Positions 47,897-54,191 of a stretch of 64,000 nt of DNA are shown here, in pieces. Origin of the DNA: WHSW01 sp963821025. Lineage in GTDB: Bacteria > Actinomycetota > Thermoleophilia > Solirubrobacterales > 70-9. The position numbers were made by a program, and so were the translations under genes. The stretch is from NCBI GenBank assembly GCA_963821025.1, contig CAWGCG010000003.1:372001-436000 (forward strand), in the 5' to 3' direction. A model generated the notes under the pieces. That model was not told the DNA's origin. It searched no databases and saw only the letters and a list, made by a program, of their open reading frames with translations. Positions within the stretch are counted from its first letter, which is position 1; every line of letters starts with the position of its first letter.

Positions 47897-47940
47897 TGGG
47901 CGCCGAGGAGTCGAACCTCGGAGTGGACCACTCGCCCTGG
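47897..47940 (-). promoter_or_regulatory. tRNA T-arm-like leader element, copy 3
   Basis: AGGGCGA, a small AGTGG/CCACT hairpin, T-arm stem CCGAGG/CCTCGG with loop TTCGACT and CGCCC are followed by the CCGGCATGACGCCGG hairpin and the GTG at 47857. It is the most compact copy, so the pseudo-acceptor pairing is clearest here. Confidence 0.6.
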
Positions 47941-47958
47941 AATACTGCGGACGTTTAG

Positions 47959-48120
47959 TCAGTCACTGGGCGAGCAGGGGTAACGCACGCGTCCTTCTCG
48001 GACAACAGCAGGCTGAGGCACCCCGTTCACGCCGAACTCATCGTGCCAGCCGTAGAAGTCGAGATTTAACTTCCGGCTGTTACGCCCACCCTCGGCTGCC
48101 AGCTCGAATTGCCGCGTCAC
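47959..48120 (-). CDS. small protein coupled to the 48117 gene, or its frameshifted second half
   Basis: GTG at 48120 overlaps the TGA of the upstream signal-peptide gene and opens 53 codons: TRQFELAAEGGRNSRKLNLD, FYGWHDEFGVNGVPQPAVVREGRVRYPCSPSD. It has no export signal of its own, whereas the upstream frame has one but ends early, and each half contains one cysteine. Either two coupled proteins are made or a one-base shift split a single exported protein of about 117 residues. Confidence 0.45.
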   Translation of the reverse strand: MTRQFELAAEGGRNSRKLNLDFYGWHDEFGVNGVPQPAVVREGRVRYPCSPSD

Positions 48121-48311
48121 TCCCAGTCTTCTGGCTCCTGGGCGAAGTCCGGGCCTTCGTCCCATAGCTCCAGGGTTTCGCGATGCGTGGTCGAGTTGCA
48201 GTCCGGATCCGCGAGCGTGTCGCTTGACACCACCGCCGACGCCGGGCTGGTTCCAATCAGCGAAGCGATGACCACAGCCGCCATCGCACCTACCCGCCTG
48301 ACCGAGTCCAT
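48117..48311 (-). CDS. small exported protein (possibly N-terminal half of a split gene)
   Basis: A 64-residue frame: signal peptide (VGAMAAVVIASLIGTSPASA), then VVSSDTLADPDCNSTTHRETLELWDEGPDFAQEPEDWE. GGGAGGCGGGGGC precedes the ATG at 48311. The mature part is acidic and short. The following 53-codon frame may complete it. It is the first gene of the minus-strand exported series of E2. Confidence 0.55.
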   Translation of the reverse strand: MDSVRRVGAMAAVVIASLIGTSPASAVVSSDTLADPDCNSTTHRETLELWDEGPDFAQEPEDWE

Positions 48312-48662
48312 GCCCCCGCCTCCCGTTAGTTGTGGCGCTACTCATCTAACGGACCTGGTCGGCCGTTTCTACCGCGGAGTATCGCTTTGGACGAGAAGCA
48401 ACCTGGTAGCCCCAAGCGTTGGCCCGCTCTAGGTCGGCCCGAGCGGGTAGAGCAGCTTGCCCGCGCAGACGAGGCGCTCGGTGTCGCAGGCGCGCAGGTG
48501 CAGGTAGCCGGCCCCGAGGTCAACCAGGTCGATGCAGCGGCCGCAACATTCTCCCCGCCTGAGCGCCGCCGCCGACCCGGGCGCGGGCTGGCGACCCTAT
48601 ACCAACCGCTATACCGACCCGGACCGATCCCGCATAGCCAAGCGGGAAACGGCGGCAGGTAA
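48312..48662. other. non-coding stretch with a Cys-rich open frame lacking a start
   Basis: On the minus strand 48429-48596 is open and reads GECCGRCIDLVDLGAGYLHLRACDTERLVCAGKLLYPLGPT at its end, a zinc-ribbon-like pattern, but contains no ATG, GTG or TTG. A TATAGGGTCG sequence lies just upstream (about 48592-48602). It may be a gene remnant or use an unusual start. Nothing else is evident between the exported series and att copy 3. Confidence 0.4.
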
Positions 48663-48735
48663 GGCGCCTGCAAAGCCGTTTACGCCAGTTCGATTCTGGC
48701 AGGCGCCTTGGGCTCAAGCAAGCGAAACGGGCTTG
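48663..48735 (+). repeat. tRNA-Cys attachment site copy 3
   Basis: 48666-48708 repeats the tRNA-Cys 3' half exactly from the anticodon loop on. GGCGCCT at 48663-48669 directly before it can pair with all seven bases of the acceptor 3' strand, but the D arm and half the anticodon stem are missing, so it is not a tRNA gene. CAAGC...GCTTG follows at 48719-48735. It is the junction between E2 and E3. Confidence 0.8.
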
Positions 48736-48961
48736 CCAGAGCCGTTTGCACGGCTTTGTGTTAACCGCTCAAAGCCGCTGAAAGGGGCAGTCAAGGGGGT
48801 GTCACTGGTGCACAGACTGGCGCATGGATTTCGGGACCCGCCGCGGGTCGCCAATTCGTGGTTGCGAGAAGGCTCACTTCGCATGGAAAGCGGCTATCTG
48901 GCCAGCCCTGGCTAGGCTGCGATCCTGACGCTTGCAAACCGCAATTGCTTGGAGGACGCTG

Positions 48962-49567
48962 ATGCCGGACACCACCTGCCACATGTCGATCTCGCTCGAT
49001 GGCTTCGTCGCCGGGCCGGACCAGAGCCGGGAGAATCCGCTGGGGAAGCGCGGCAGGGAGGTCCATAGCTGGCACCTCGGCGACGAGCGCGCGAACGACG
49101 CCGACGCGACGGCAGAGGCCTGGCTCATGCGACCGCGCGGGGCCTACGTGATGGGCCGCAACATGTTCGGGCCGATCCGCGGCGAGTGGGATGAGGACTG
49201 GAATGGATGGTGGGGCTCCGAGCCGCCCTACCACGCGCCGGTCTTCGTGCTCACCCACCACGCTCGCGAGCCGATCGAGATGGAGGGCGGCACGAGCTTC
49301 CACTTCGTCAGCCAGGGCTTCGAGGCCGCATACGCGCAGGCGCGTGAGACGGCCGGCGAGGATGGCATCGACATCGCGGGCGGCGCCTCGACCGTCCGTC
49401 AGGCGCTCGCCGCCGGAGTGATCGACGAACTCACGCTCGACGTGACCCCCGTCCTTTTAGGGTCCGGCGAGCGGCTGTTCGACGGAGTCGAGTCACTCGG
49501 GTTCGAGCCGGTCGAGGTGCTCCACTCTCCGCTCGCCACGCACATCCGCTACCGGCCGGCGGGGTGA
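48962..49567 (+). CDS. dihydrofolate reductase-family (RibD C-terminal) protein
   Basis: A 201-residue protein: HMSISLDGFVAGPDQSRENPLGKRG, then GAYVMGRNMFG, PVFVLTHHAREPIEMEGGTSFHFVSQGFEAAYAQARETAG, DIAGGASTVRQALAAGVIDELTLDVTPVLLGSGERLFDG. This is the RibD C-terminal/DHFR-like fold with an NADPH site (GGAST). Members reduce unknown pterin-like or other substrates. TTGGAGGACGCTG sets the start at the ATG at 48962. A second member lies at 50922. Confidence 0.87.
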   Translation: MPDTTCHMSISLDGFVAGPDQSRENPLGKRGREVHSWHLGDERANDADATAEAWLMRPRGAYVMGRNMFGPIRGEWDEDWNGWWGSEPPYHAPVFVLTHHAREPIEMEGGTSFHFVSQGFEAAYAQARETAGEDGIDIAGGASTVRQALAAGVIDELTLDVTPVLLGSGERLFDGVESLGFEPVEVLHSPLATHIRYRPAG

Positions 49568-49653
49568 GTGAGGAGATAGCCGCTTTGGACGAGAAGTAGC
49601 CCTTTCGCCTCTCGCGCGAAGAAGCAGCGCGACCGGAGGCCGGTCGGCTCCGC

Positions 49654-49875
49654 CTACCTCGGGCTGACAACGGTCGCGGCCTGGGGCATCAGCCGCTTCA
49701 GGCGCTCACATGAGCGTCGCGGGAACCGGGGGCGCGCGGCCGGAGGGCCCTCCTGCTTCGCGCGAGCCTCAGCCGCCCGCTGCTGGCGCGGATTCACGAA
49801 CACACCCGCAGGGAACCGGCGGCCCGTTCCAAGGTCGACCCACGCCGGGATGCTGGACTCACCCGTCGGATCCAC
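49654..49875 (-). CDS. possible small basic protein
   Basis: A 73-codon frame with GTG start overlapping the end of the ArsR-like gene: DPTGESSIPAWVDLGTGRRFPAGVFVNPRQQRAAEARAK, then an Arg-rich end. The first half has plausible composition; the second half looks like GC-rich shadow. No family recognised. Retained only because of the overlap with the upstream stop, which could mean coupling. Confidence 0.25.
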   Translation of the reverse strand: MDPTGESSIPAWVDLGTGRRFPAGVFVNPRQQRAAEARAKQEGPPAARPRFPRRSCERLKRLMPQAATVVSPR

Positions 49876-50836
49876 GGACTAGCTCGTCGCCCTTGGCTGT
49901 ACGTGCGTAGATCACTCGCCTACGCTCGCGCCGCCCGGCCACCAAGCCGGCCCTGCGCAGGACCCCGAGGTGCTCGCTGACGCTTCCGGGACTGACTCGC
50001 ATTCTCTTCGAGAGCTCGAGCGTCGAGGCCGGGCGGGCGAGCTCGAGCAGGACCTGTGCTCGCCTCCGTCCGAGCAGTGCCTCCAGCGCGCCGTGGTCGC
50101 GCGCCTCCGGTGCCCACAGGTCGGCGATGCCGGATGGCGGATAGACGAGCCCGGGATCCCAGGGCGGGTCGGTCCGCGGCCACACGGTCGGCCAGGTGAA
50201 GGCGGCCGGCACCAGCAGCAGCCCGCGGCCGGCGAGGTCGACATCGGCCGGCTCCTTGGTCGTGGGGTCAACGCGCAGGACACCGTCCTGCCAGCTGACG
50301 CTTTCGTGGAGGCCGGTGAACGCCGCATGAGGCCCGACGGCCGCCAGTCGTCGGGCGCGCCAGGAGATCTCCGATTCGAGCACCGCGGCGAGTCTCTCCC
50401 ACCACGGCTCCAGCACCGCTTCCCACAGGGCCTCCATCTGGTCCACCAGCACTGCGAGCGCGCGAGCTGGGTTCTCGATCAGCACCCGGCCGGCCGCGGG
50501 GACGCCATCCGGGTAGGCCTTTGCGATCTCCGCCGCTACTCGCTCCGGGGGCGTCGCCCGGACTCGCTCAAGCTCGCTTGCGACAGCAGCGTGGGGTGCG
50601 CGGGGCGGCGGACCGATGAAGACCGGGTAGAACGGCCGTTTGCTGGGCGTGGCGACCTCGAGCAGAGCCAGATCGAGGTGTTCGGTTCGCGGCCTCGCCC
50701 ATTCTGCCCACGGCCGATGAACGGCGACCCGCCCAGGGTCGCGAAGCGCGTATACGGCGCCGACCAGCTCCATCAGAGGCGCGATCGCGAACCGCGTTCG
50801 CAGCAGGTCGTCCTGGCCGAAACGGAAGTTGATCAA
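49859..50836 (-). CDS. DUF5937/ArsR-type winged-helix regulator
   Basis: A 325-residue protein. The N-terminal 240 residues (INFRFGQDDLLRTRFAIAPLMELVGAVYALRDPGRVAVHRPWAEWARP, RGLLLVPAAFTWPTVWPRTDPPWDPGLVYPPSGIADLWAP) match the DUF5937 sensor region found in many actinobacterial regulators. The last 85 residues are an ArsR-type winged helix (LEALLGRRRAQVLLELARPASTLELSKRMRVSPGSVSEHLGVLRRAGLVAGRRERRRVIYARTAKG). The ligand is unknown. The ATG at 50836 is divergent from the DHFR-like gene at 50922, a likely target. Confidence 0.85.
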   Translation of the reverse strand: MINFRFGQDDLLRTRFAIAPLMELVGAVYALRDPGRVAVHRPWAEWARPRTEHLDLALLEVATPSKRPFYPVFIGPPPRAPHAAVASELERVRATPPERVAAEIAKAYPDGVPAAGRVLIENPARALAVLVDQMEALWEAVLEPWWERLAAVLESEISWRARRLAAVGPHAAFTGLHESVSWQDGVLRVDPTTKEPADVDLAGRGLLLVPAAFTWPTVWPRTDPPWDPGLVYPPSGIADLWAPEARDHGALEALLGRRRAQVLLELARPASTLELSKRMRVSPGSVSEHLGVLRRAGLVAGRRERRRVIYARTAKGDELVRGSDG

Positions 50837-50921
50837 GGATTCAGCCTACGCCGAATCTCTTTGAGGTCCTCGGCGGATCTCATACAAACCACGACGCCAA
50901 CACGACCGAGCGGGAGGCGGT

Positions 50922-51512
50922 TTGGGACGAGTGATTTTTGACACGAGCGTGTCGCTCGACGGGTTCATGACGGCGGCCAACCAGACCGCCGAGGAGCCGA
51001 TGGGCGACGGCGGTCTGCGCCTGATGGAGTGGGCGATGGGCGCCGACGAGCGCAGCAGCGAGCTACTGGAGGGCTGGGTCTCCAATCTCGGCGCCTCGAT
51101 CGCCGGGCGCACGACCTACGAAACGTCGCTGCCGTGGTGGGGTGCCGACGGACCCAGTGGATCGGCCCGCCGACCGTTGTTCGTCGTCACCCACGAAGCG
51201 CCGGCCGAAAGCCCTGAAGGCGGCGTCTACACGTTTGTCATCGACGGGATCGAGAGTGCGCTCGAGCAGGCCCAGACGGCGGCCGGCGACAAGGACGTGA
51301 CCGTGATGGGCGGCGCCAGCATCGGCCGTCAGTACATCGCGGCCGGATTGGTCGACGAGATCCAGATCCACCTCGTTCCGGTCCTGTTCGGCAGCGGGAC
51401 GCGGATGTTCGAAGAGCTCGGCGAGGGGCACCTCCAGCTCGAGCCCACCGAGGTGGTCGAAACCCCGGCGGCCGTGCACCTGCGCTACCGGATCGCCGGA
51501 CGCGATGGCTGA
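50922..51512 (+). CDS. dihydrofolate reductase-family (RibD C-terminal) protein
   Basis: A 196-residue protein: VIFDTSVSLDGFMTAANQTAEEPMGDGGLRLMEW, SIAGRTTYETSLPWWGADGPSG, RRPLFVVTHEAPAESPEGGVYTFV, VTVMGGASIGRQYIAAGLVDEIQIHLVPVLFGSGTRMFEELG. This is the same fold as the 48962 product, with GGAS in the nucleotide site. The TTG at 50922 follows GGGAGGCGG. It is divergent from the DUF5937 regulator, with an 85-base shared promoter region, and overlaps the PNPOx-like gene by eight bases, so they form an operon. Confidence 0.87.
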   Translation: MGRVIFDTSVSLDGFMTAANQTAEEPMGDGGLRLMEWAMGADERSSELLEGWVSNLGASIAGRTTYETSLPWWGADGPSGSARRPLFVVTHEAPAESPEGGVYTFVIDGIESALEQAQTAAGDKDVTVMGGASIGRQYIAAGLVDEIQIHLVPVLFGSGTRMFEELGEGHLQLEPTEVVETPAAVHLRYRIAGRDG

Positions 51513-51990
51513 TGATCGCGTGGGCCCATCGGACGACGAGCGCCAGCTGGCGATGATCGCCCGGACGATCATCGACGAGGGCGACTACATGACCCTCGCG
51601 ACCGCGGACGAGGGCGGCCGGCCATGGGCGTCGCCGGTCTGGTACGCCCCCGTCGGGTACGCGGAACTGCTTTGGCTCTCGCGCCCGGAAGCCAGGCACT
51701 CGCGCAACCTCGCCGTCCGCCGCGACCTGGCGATCGTGATCTTCGATTCCTCGGTGCCGATCGGCGACGGCCAGGGGGCGTACATCGAGGCCGTCGGCGA
51801 ACAGGTGCCCGAGTCCGAGCTGGAGCGATCCGTGGCCCTGTATTCGCACCGGTCGCAAGCGCGAGGCGGGCCGGCACTTACCGTCGCCGAGGTGTGCGGC
51901 CCGGCAGCGCACCGCCTCTATCGGGCATTGGCTTCGGGACATTCCACCAACGGGGTCAGGGACGAGCGGGTGTCGGTGAGCCTCCGGTAG
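51505..51990 (+). CDS. pyridoxamine 5'-phosphate oxidase-like flavin-binding protein
   Basis: A 161-residue split-barrel protein: RQLAMIARTIIDEGDYMTLATADEGGRPWASPVWYAPVGYAELLWLSRPEARHSRNLAVRRDLAIVIFDSSVPIGDGQGAYIEAVGEQVPE. The TLATADEGGRPWASPVWY start and the ARHSRNLAVR loop are typical of PNPOx-like FMN or F420 proteins. The substrate is unknown. ATG at 51505 overlaps the upstream gene. Confidence 0.85.
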   Translation: MADDRVGPSDDERQLAMIARTIIDEGDYMTLATADEGGRPWASPVWYAPVGYAELLWLSRPEARHSRNLAVRRDLAIVIFDSSVPIGDGQGAYIEAVGEQVPESELERSVALYSHRSQARGGPALTVAEVCGPAAHRLYRALASGHSTNGVRDERVSVSLR

Positions 51991-52240
51991 GCCTCCCAGG
52001 CAAGCGTCAGCGCCGCTCCCGCGTGCGGGCGGCAGGGCCGCGCTGTTCCTGGTCGCGAGCCGGCCCGCTCGACGACACAGTCGGAGACTTGATCGCGATC
52101 TCGGAAGCGCTGCAGGAGAGATCGTGAGTTGAGCCAGCGCGGCGTCGGCAGTCACTCCTAAGAACTGCATCCCTTGTCGCTCCTTCTTTCGTCCAAAGCG
52201 CAACTTTTGGAGGTCGAGTGGTGGTCGGTAAGGTCGGCCC

Positions 52241-52597
52241 ATGACCGAAGCCGGAGCACCGCGCATACTCAAGGTGGATGACCTCGCCCCGGCTCCGGGG
52301 AGGACCGGTCGGTTCGAGGGCCACGAGCACGGAGCGAGCGTGTCCTTCTTCGTCAGCCGCGTTCCGGCCGGGGGAGGGCCCGGGCTGCACACTCATCCAT
52401 ACGAGGAGACGTTCGTGATCCACGACGGCTCGGCCACGTTTGTTGTCGGTGAGGAGACCGTCGAGGCGGAGCCCGGATTGATAATCGTCGTCCCTGCCGA
52501 AACACCGCACAGGTTCACCGCTGGACCCGATGGCCTGCGCTCGGTCAACATCCACGGCAACGACCGGATGGTCCAGGAGAACCCATCGGAAGGCTGA
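52241..52597 (+). CDS. cupin domain protein
   Basis: A 118-residue cupin: GASVSFFVSRVPAGGGPGLHTHPYEETFVIHDGSATFVVGEETVEAEPGLIIVVPAETPHRFTAGPDGLRSVNIHGNDRMVQE. The metal ligands His, His, Glu (LHTHPYEETF) and His (TPHRF) are all present, so it probably binds a metal. The ATG at 52241 is about 30 bases after TTTTGGAGG. It precedes the integrase remnant, being the last intact gene of segment E3. Confidence 0.85.
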   Translation: MTEAGAPRILKVDDLAPAPGRTGRFEGHEHGASVSFFVSRVPAGGGPGLHTHPYEETFVIHDGSATFVVGEETVEAEPGLIIVVPAETPHRFTAGPDGLRSVNIHGNDRMVQENPSEG

Positions 52598-52657
52598 TGA
52601 CGGCGCGCGACGGCGCGAGCCCGGTACTCGCTCGCGGGCTGCTAGCGATCGCTGGCG

Positions 52658-52804
52658 ACCTACACGGGGCACAGCTCGATCAAGGTGACCTTCGATCTGT
52701 ACGGCAAGCTCTTTCCCGGCAACGAGGCCGAAGCCGCGGGGCTGCTCGACGCTTACTCGGCGCGGGCCGACACCGCCGCCCGGCGGGCCACGGTGTCGCG
52801 TTAG
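52658..52804 (+). pseudogene. 3' remnant of a tRNA-Cys-type integrase
   Basis: The frame TYTGHSSIKVTFDLYGKLFP, then GNEAEAAGLLDAYSARADTAARRATVSR ending at TAG 52802-52804 matches the last 48 residues of the integrase at 43524 almost residue for residue, including the catalytic His and Tyr. The rest of the gene is missing. It marks the former right end of a third related element. No att copy follows. Confidence 0.85.
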
Positions 52805-52820
52805 GTCGGGCCGCGCTCGC

Positions 52821-52838
52821 TGTCTCCCGTGGGAGACA
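52821..52838. repeat. 18-base palindrome after the integrase remnant
   Basis: TGTCTCCC, GT, GGGAGACA is a perfect inverted repeat lying between the integrase remnant and the SnoaL-like leader. It could be a short terminator or an operator; a two-base loop cannot form in RNA without opening a pair, so a protein site is also possible. Confidence 0.5.
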
Positions 52839-52875
52839 GAGCTAGGTCACGGCCAGAGCGAGATACTGCGCAGCG

Positions 52876-53279
52876 ATGTCGGATGAGAACCTGGAGGTGG
52901 TCAAACGCTCGTTTGAGCTGTTTCTGCGGGGTGATCTGGAGGCCTGGATCGAGATGCTCCACCCCGATGTCGGCTGGGACATCTCCGCGCATCCACTGCC
53001 GGACGTTCCGAACCACGGTCGAGGACGCGACGCGTTCACGGGCATGATGGCCACCTACCTGAGCGGCTGGACCGACTACTCGGCGGAACTGAAGGAGCTC
53101 GGTGACGCGGGCGACGAGGCATCGCGGTGCTCCACGAAACGGCGAGCATGCGCGACACCGGCGTGGCTCTTGACCGCGACCTCGTGCAGCTCTGGGCGGT
53201 CCGCAACGGACGGGTGATCTGTCTGAGGGTCTTTCAGACCAAGCCCGAAGCCCTCGAAGCCGCCGGGCTGTCGGGGTAG
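52876..53279 (+). pseudogene. SnoaL-like (NTF2 fold) protein, frameshifted
   Basis: The frame from 52876 reads SDENLEVVKRSFELFLRGDLEAWIEMLHPDVGWDISAHPLPDVPNHGRGRDAFTGMMATYLSGWTDYSAELKELGDAGDEA and then derails near 53119. The following frame supplies the expected tail: IAVLHETASMRDTGVALDRD, LVQLWAVRNGRVICLRVFQTKPEALEAAGLSG, stop at 53277-53279. One lost base explains it. The intact product would be about 133 residues, like the gene at 60986. GAGATACTGCGC lies just before the ATG, a leader shared with decayed copies at 40601 and 41909. Confidence 0.78.
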
Positions 53280-53325
53280 CGGCGGCGGCATAGCGCCACG
53301 GGGCAGCCTCGCGGCCGGACTCCGC

Positions 53326-53420
53326 CGTAACTACCCCCGGGACTTCCTCCGCGGGCCACCCGAGCGGCGCGCCGACCTACTGGTCTGCGAAACGGAATTC
53401 TGCGCTCGGGGTCGGCGCCT
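53326..53420 (+). repeat. decayed copy of the element left end
   Basis: This stretch shares GTAACTACCCCCGG, then GACTTCC, CGCCGACCTACTGGTCTGCGA and GCGCTCGGGGTCGGCGC with 36746-36850, which covers the arm-type repeats and the 3' end of the gene at 36807. Only one imperfect arm repeat remains. It shows that another copy of the element's left end once lay here. Confidence 0.7.
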
Positions 53421-53518
53421 CGGGAGGCGGCCGACCCAGAGGCACTTCCGCTCTCACGCGAGAGTCGACATCCCGTTCGCAGTTCGCTGCCGTGCCATGG
53501 GCCGACCTGCCGATCCAC

Positions 53519-53563
53519 TGTCAAGGTCGCTTGACATTATCTCGATGTCAAGGTAACTTGACA
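53519..53563. promoter_or_regulatory. twin palindromic operators TGTCAAG-N4-CTTGACA
   Basis: Two 18-base perfect dyads lie at 53519-53536 (spacer GTCG) and 53546-53563 (spacer GTAA), centres 27 bases apart. The second ends seven bases before the XRE gene's ATG. TTGACA within each could act as a -35. The arrangement is typical of an autorepressed XRE promoter. Confidence 0.85.
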
Positions 53564-53569
53564 CGCAGA

Positions 53570-53773
53570 ATGACAAATCAAGTTCGAGAAGCGCGCACGG
53601 TCCGGGGGATCTCTCAGGCTGTCCTGGGCGACGCCCTGGGGGTCTCGCGGCAGACGATCAACGCGATCGAGACCGGTCGCTACCTGCCGTCCCTGCCGCT
53701 GGCGTTCGCCCTGGCGCGCTTCTTCGAGACAAGTATCGAGGGTCTGTTCGATCCCGAAGGAGATTCAAAATGA
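53570..53773 (+). CDS. XRE-family (Cro/CI-type) transcriptional regulator
   Basis: A 67-residue single-domain helix-turn-helix protein: NQVREARTVRGISQAVLGDALGVSRQTINAIETGRYLPSLPLAFALARFFETSIEGLFDPEGD. This is the short YozG-like class, in which the HTH protein is encoded before a small membrane protein. ATG at 53570 lies seven bases after the second palindrome. Its last codon overlaps the next gene's ATG, so the pair is coupled. Autorepression at the twin palindromes is inferred. Confidence 0.92.
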   Translation: MTNQVREARTVRGISQAVLGDALGVSRQTINAIETGRYLPSLPLAFALARFFETSIEGLFDPEGDSK

Positions 53774-54162
53774 CGATGACCATGAACACACGGACAACCG
53801 CCCGTCTGGTCGCGGCGCTCGCGCTCGCGGTCGTGATCCCAGCGATCTTCTGGATCACCCAGGGCGCGGTCGCCGGGCTGATCACCGCCGGCTGGGGGTG
53901 GGCGACGATCCTCGTCTTTCACCTCGGTCGCCAGCACAGCGAGGCGGTCAAGGTTGTCAGCGGCATGGGCGACGAGCGGATTCGCAGCCTCAACGTCAAG
54001 GCGCTCGCCTTCGCCGGCTGGGTGATGTGGGCGGCGGTAACCGGCTGGTGGCTGGTTTCGGCCGCGACCGGCAACGAGAACGTTTCGGTCGGCATCCTGG
54101 CGGCGACCTTCGGCGTCGCCTACATCGGCGCCGCGATCTATCTCGGACGGCGCGGCGGGTGA
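53770..54162 (+). CDS. small membrane protein partner of the XRE regulator (DUF2178-like)
   Basis: A 130-residue protein with four likely helices: ARLVAALALAVVIPAIFWIT, AVAGLITAGWGWATILVFHL, ALAFAGWVMWAAVTGWWLVS and VSVGILAATFGVAYIGAAIYL. A cytosolic charged loop (GRQHSEAVKVVSGMGDERIRSLN) separates the pairs. This is the arrangement seen in membrane proteins co-encoded with short XRE regulators. ATG at 53770 overlaps the regulator's stop. It may sequester or inform the regulator; function unproven. Confidence 0.8.
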   Translation: MTMTMNTRTTARLVAALALAVVIPAIFWITQGAVAGLITAGWGWATILVFHLGRQHSEAVKVVSGMGDERIRSLNVKALAFAGWVMWAAVTGWWLVSAATGNENVSVGILAATFGVAYIGAAIYLGRRGG

Positions 54163-54191
54163 AGCTACTGAGGCGACTCCTCGGCCACGGC

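Noticed and set aside
46388..47940. Complete tRNA genes in the exported-protein leaders
   Set aside because: A T-arm with a perfect TTCGACT loop is present, but there is no anticodon arm and the pseudo-acceptor has only about five pairs. They are tRNA-like at most.
48338..48673. A 111-codon minus-strand frame before att copy 3
   Set aside because: Ser/Arg/Ala-rich shadow that runs through the att repeat. The neighbouring frame with a Cys pattern is more credible but lacks a start.
48663..48708. A third tRNA-Cys gene
   Set aside because: Only the 3' half is present. The D arm and the 5' anticodon strand are missing.
48382..52200. CGCTTTGGACGA repeated at about 48382, 49580 and (inverted) 52190
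   Set aside because: Short, in varied contexts and without a consistent partner. Not enough to call an element end or binding site.
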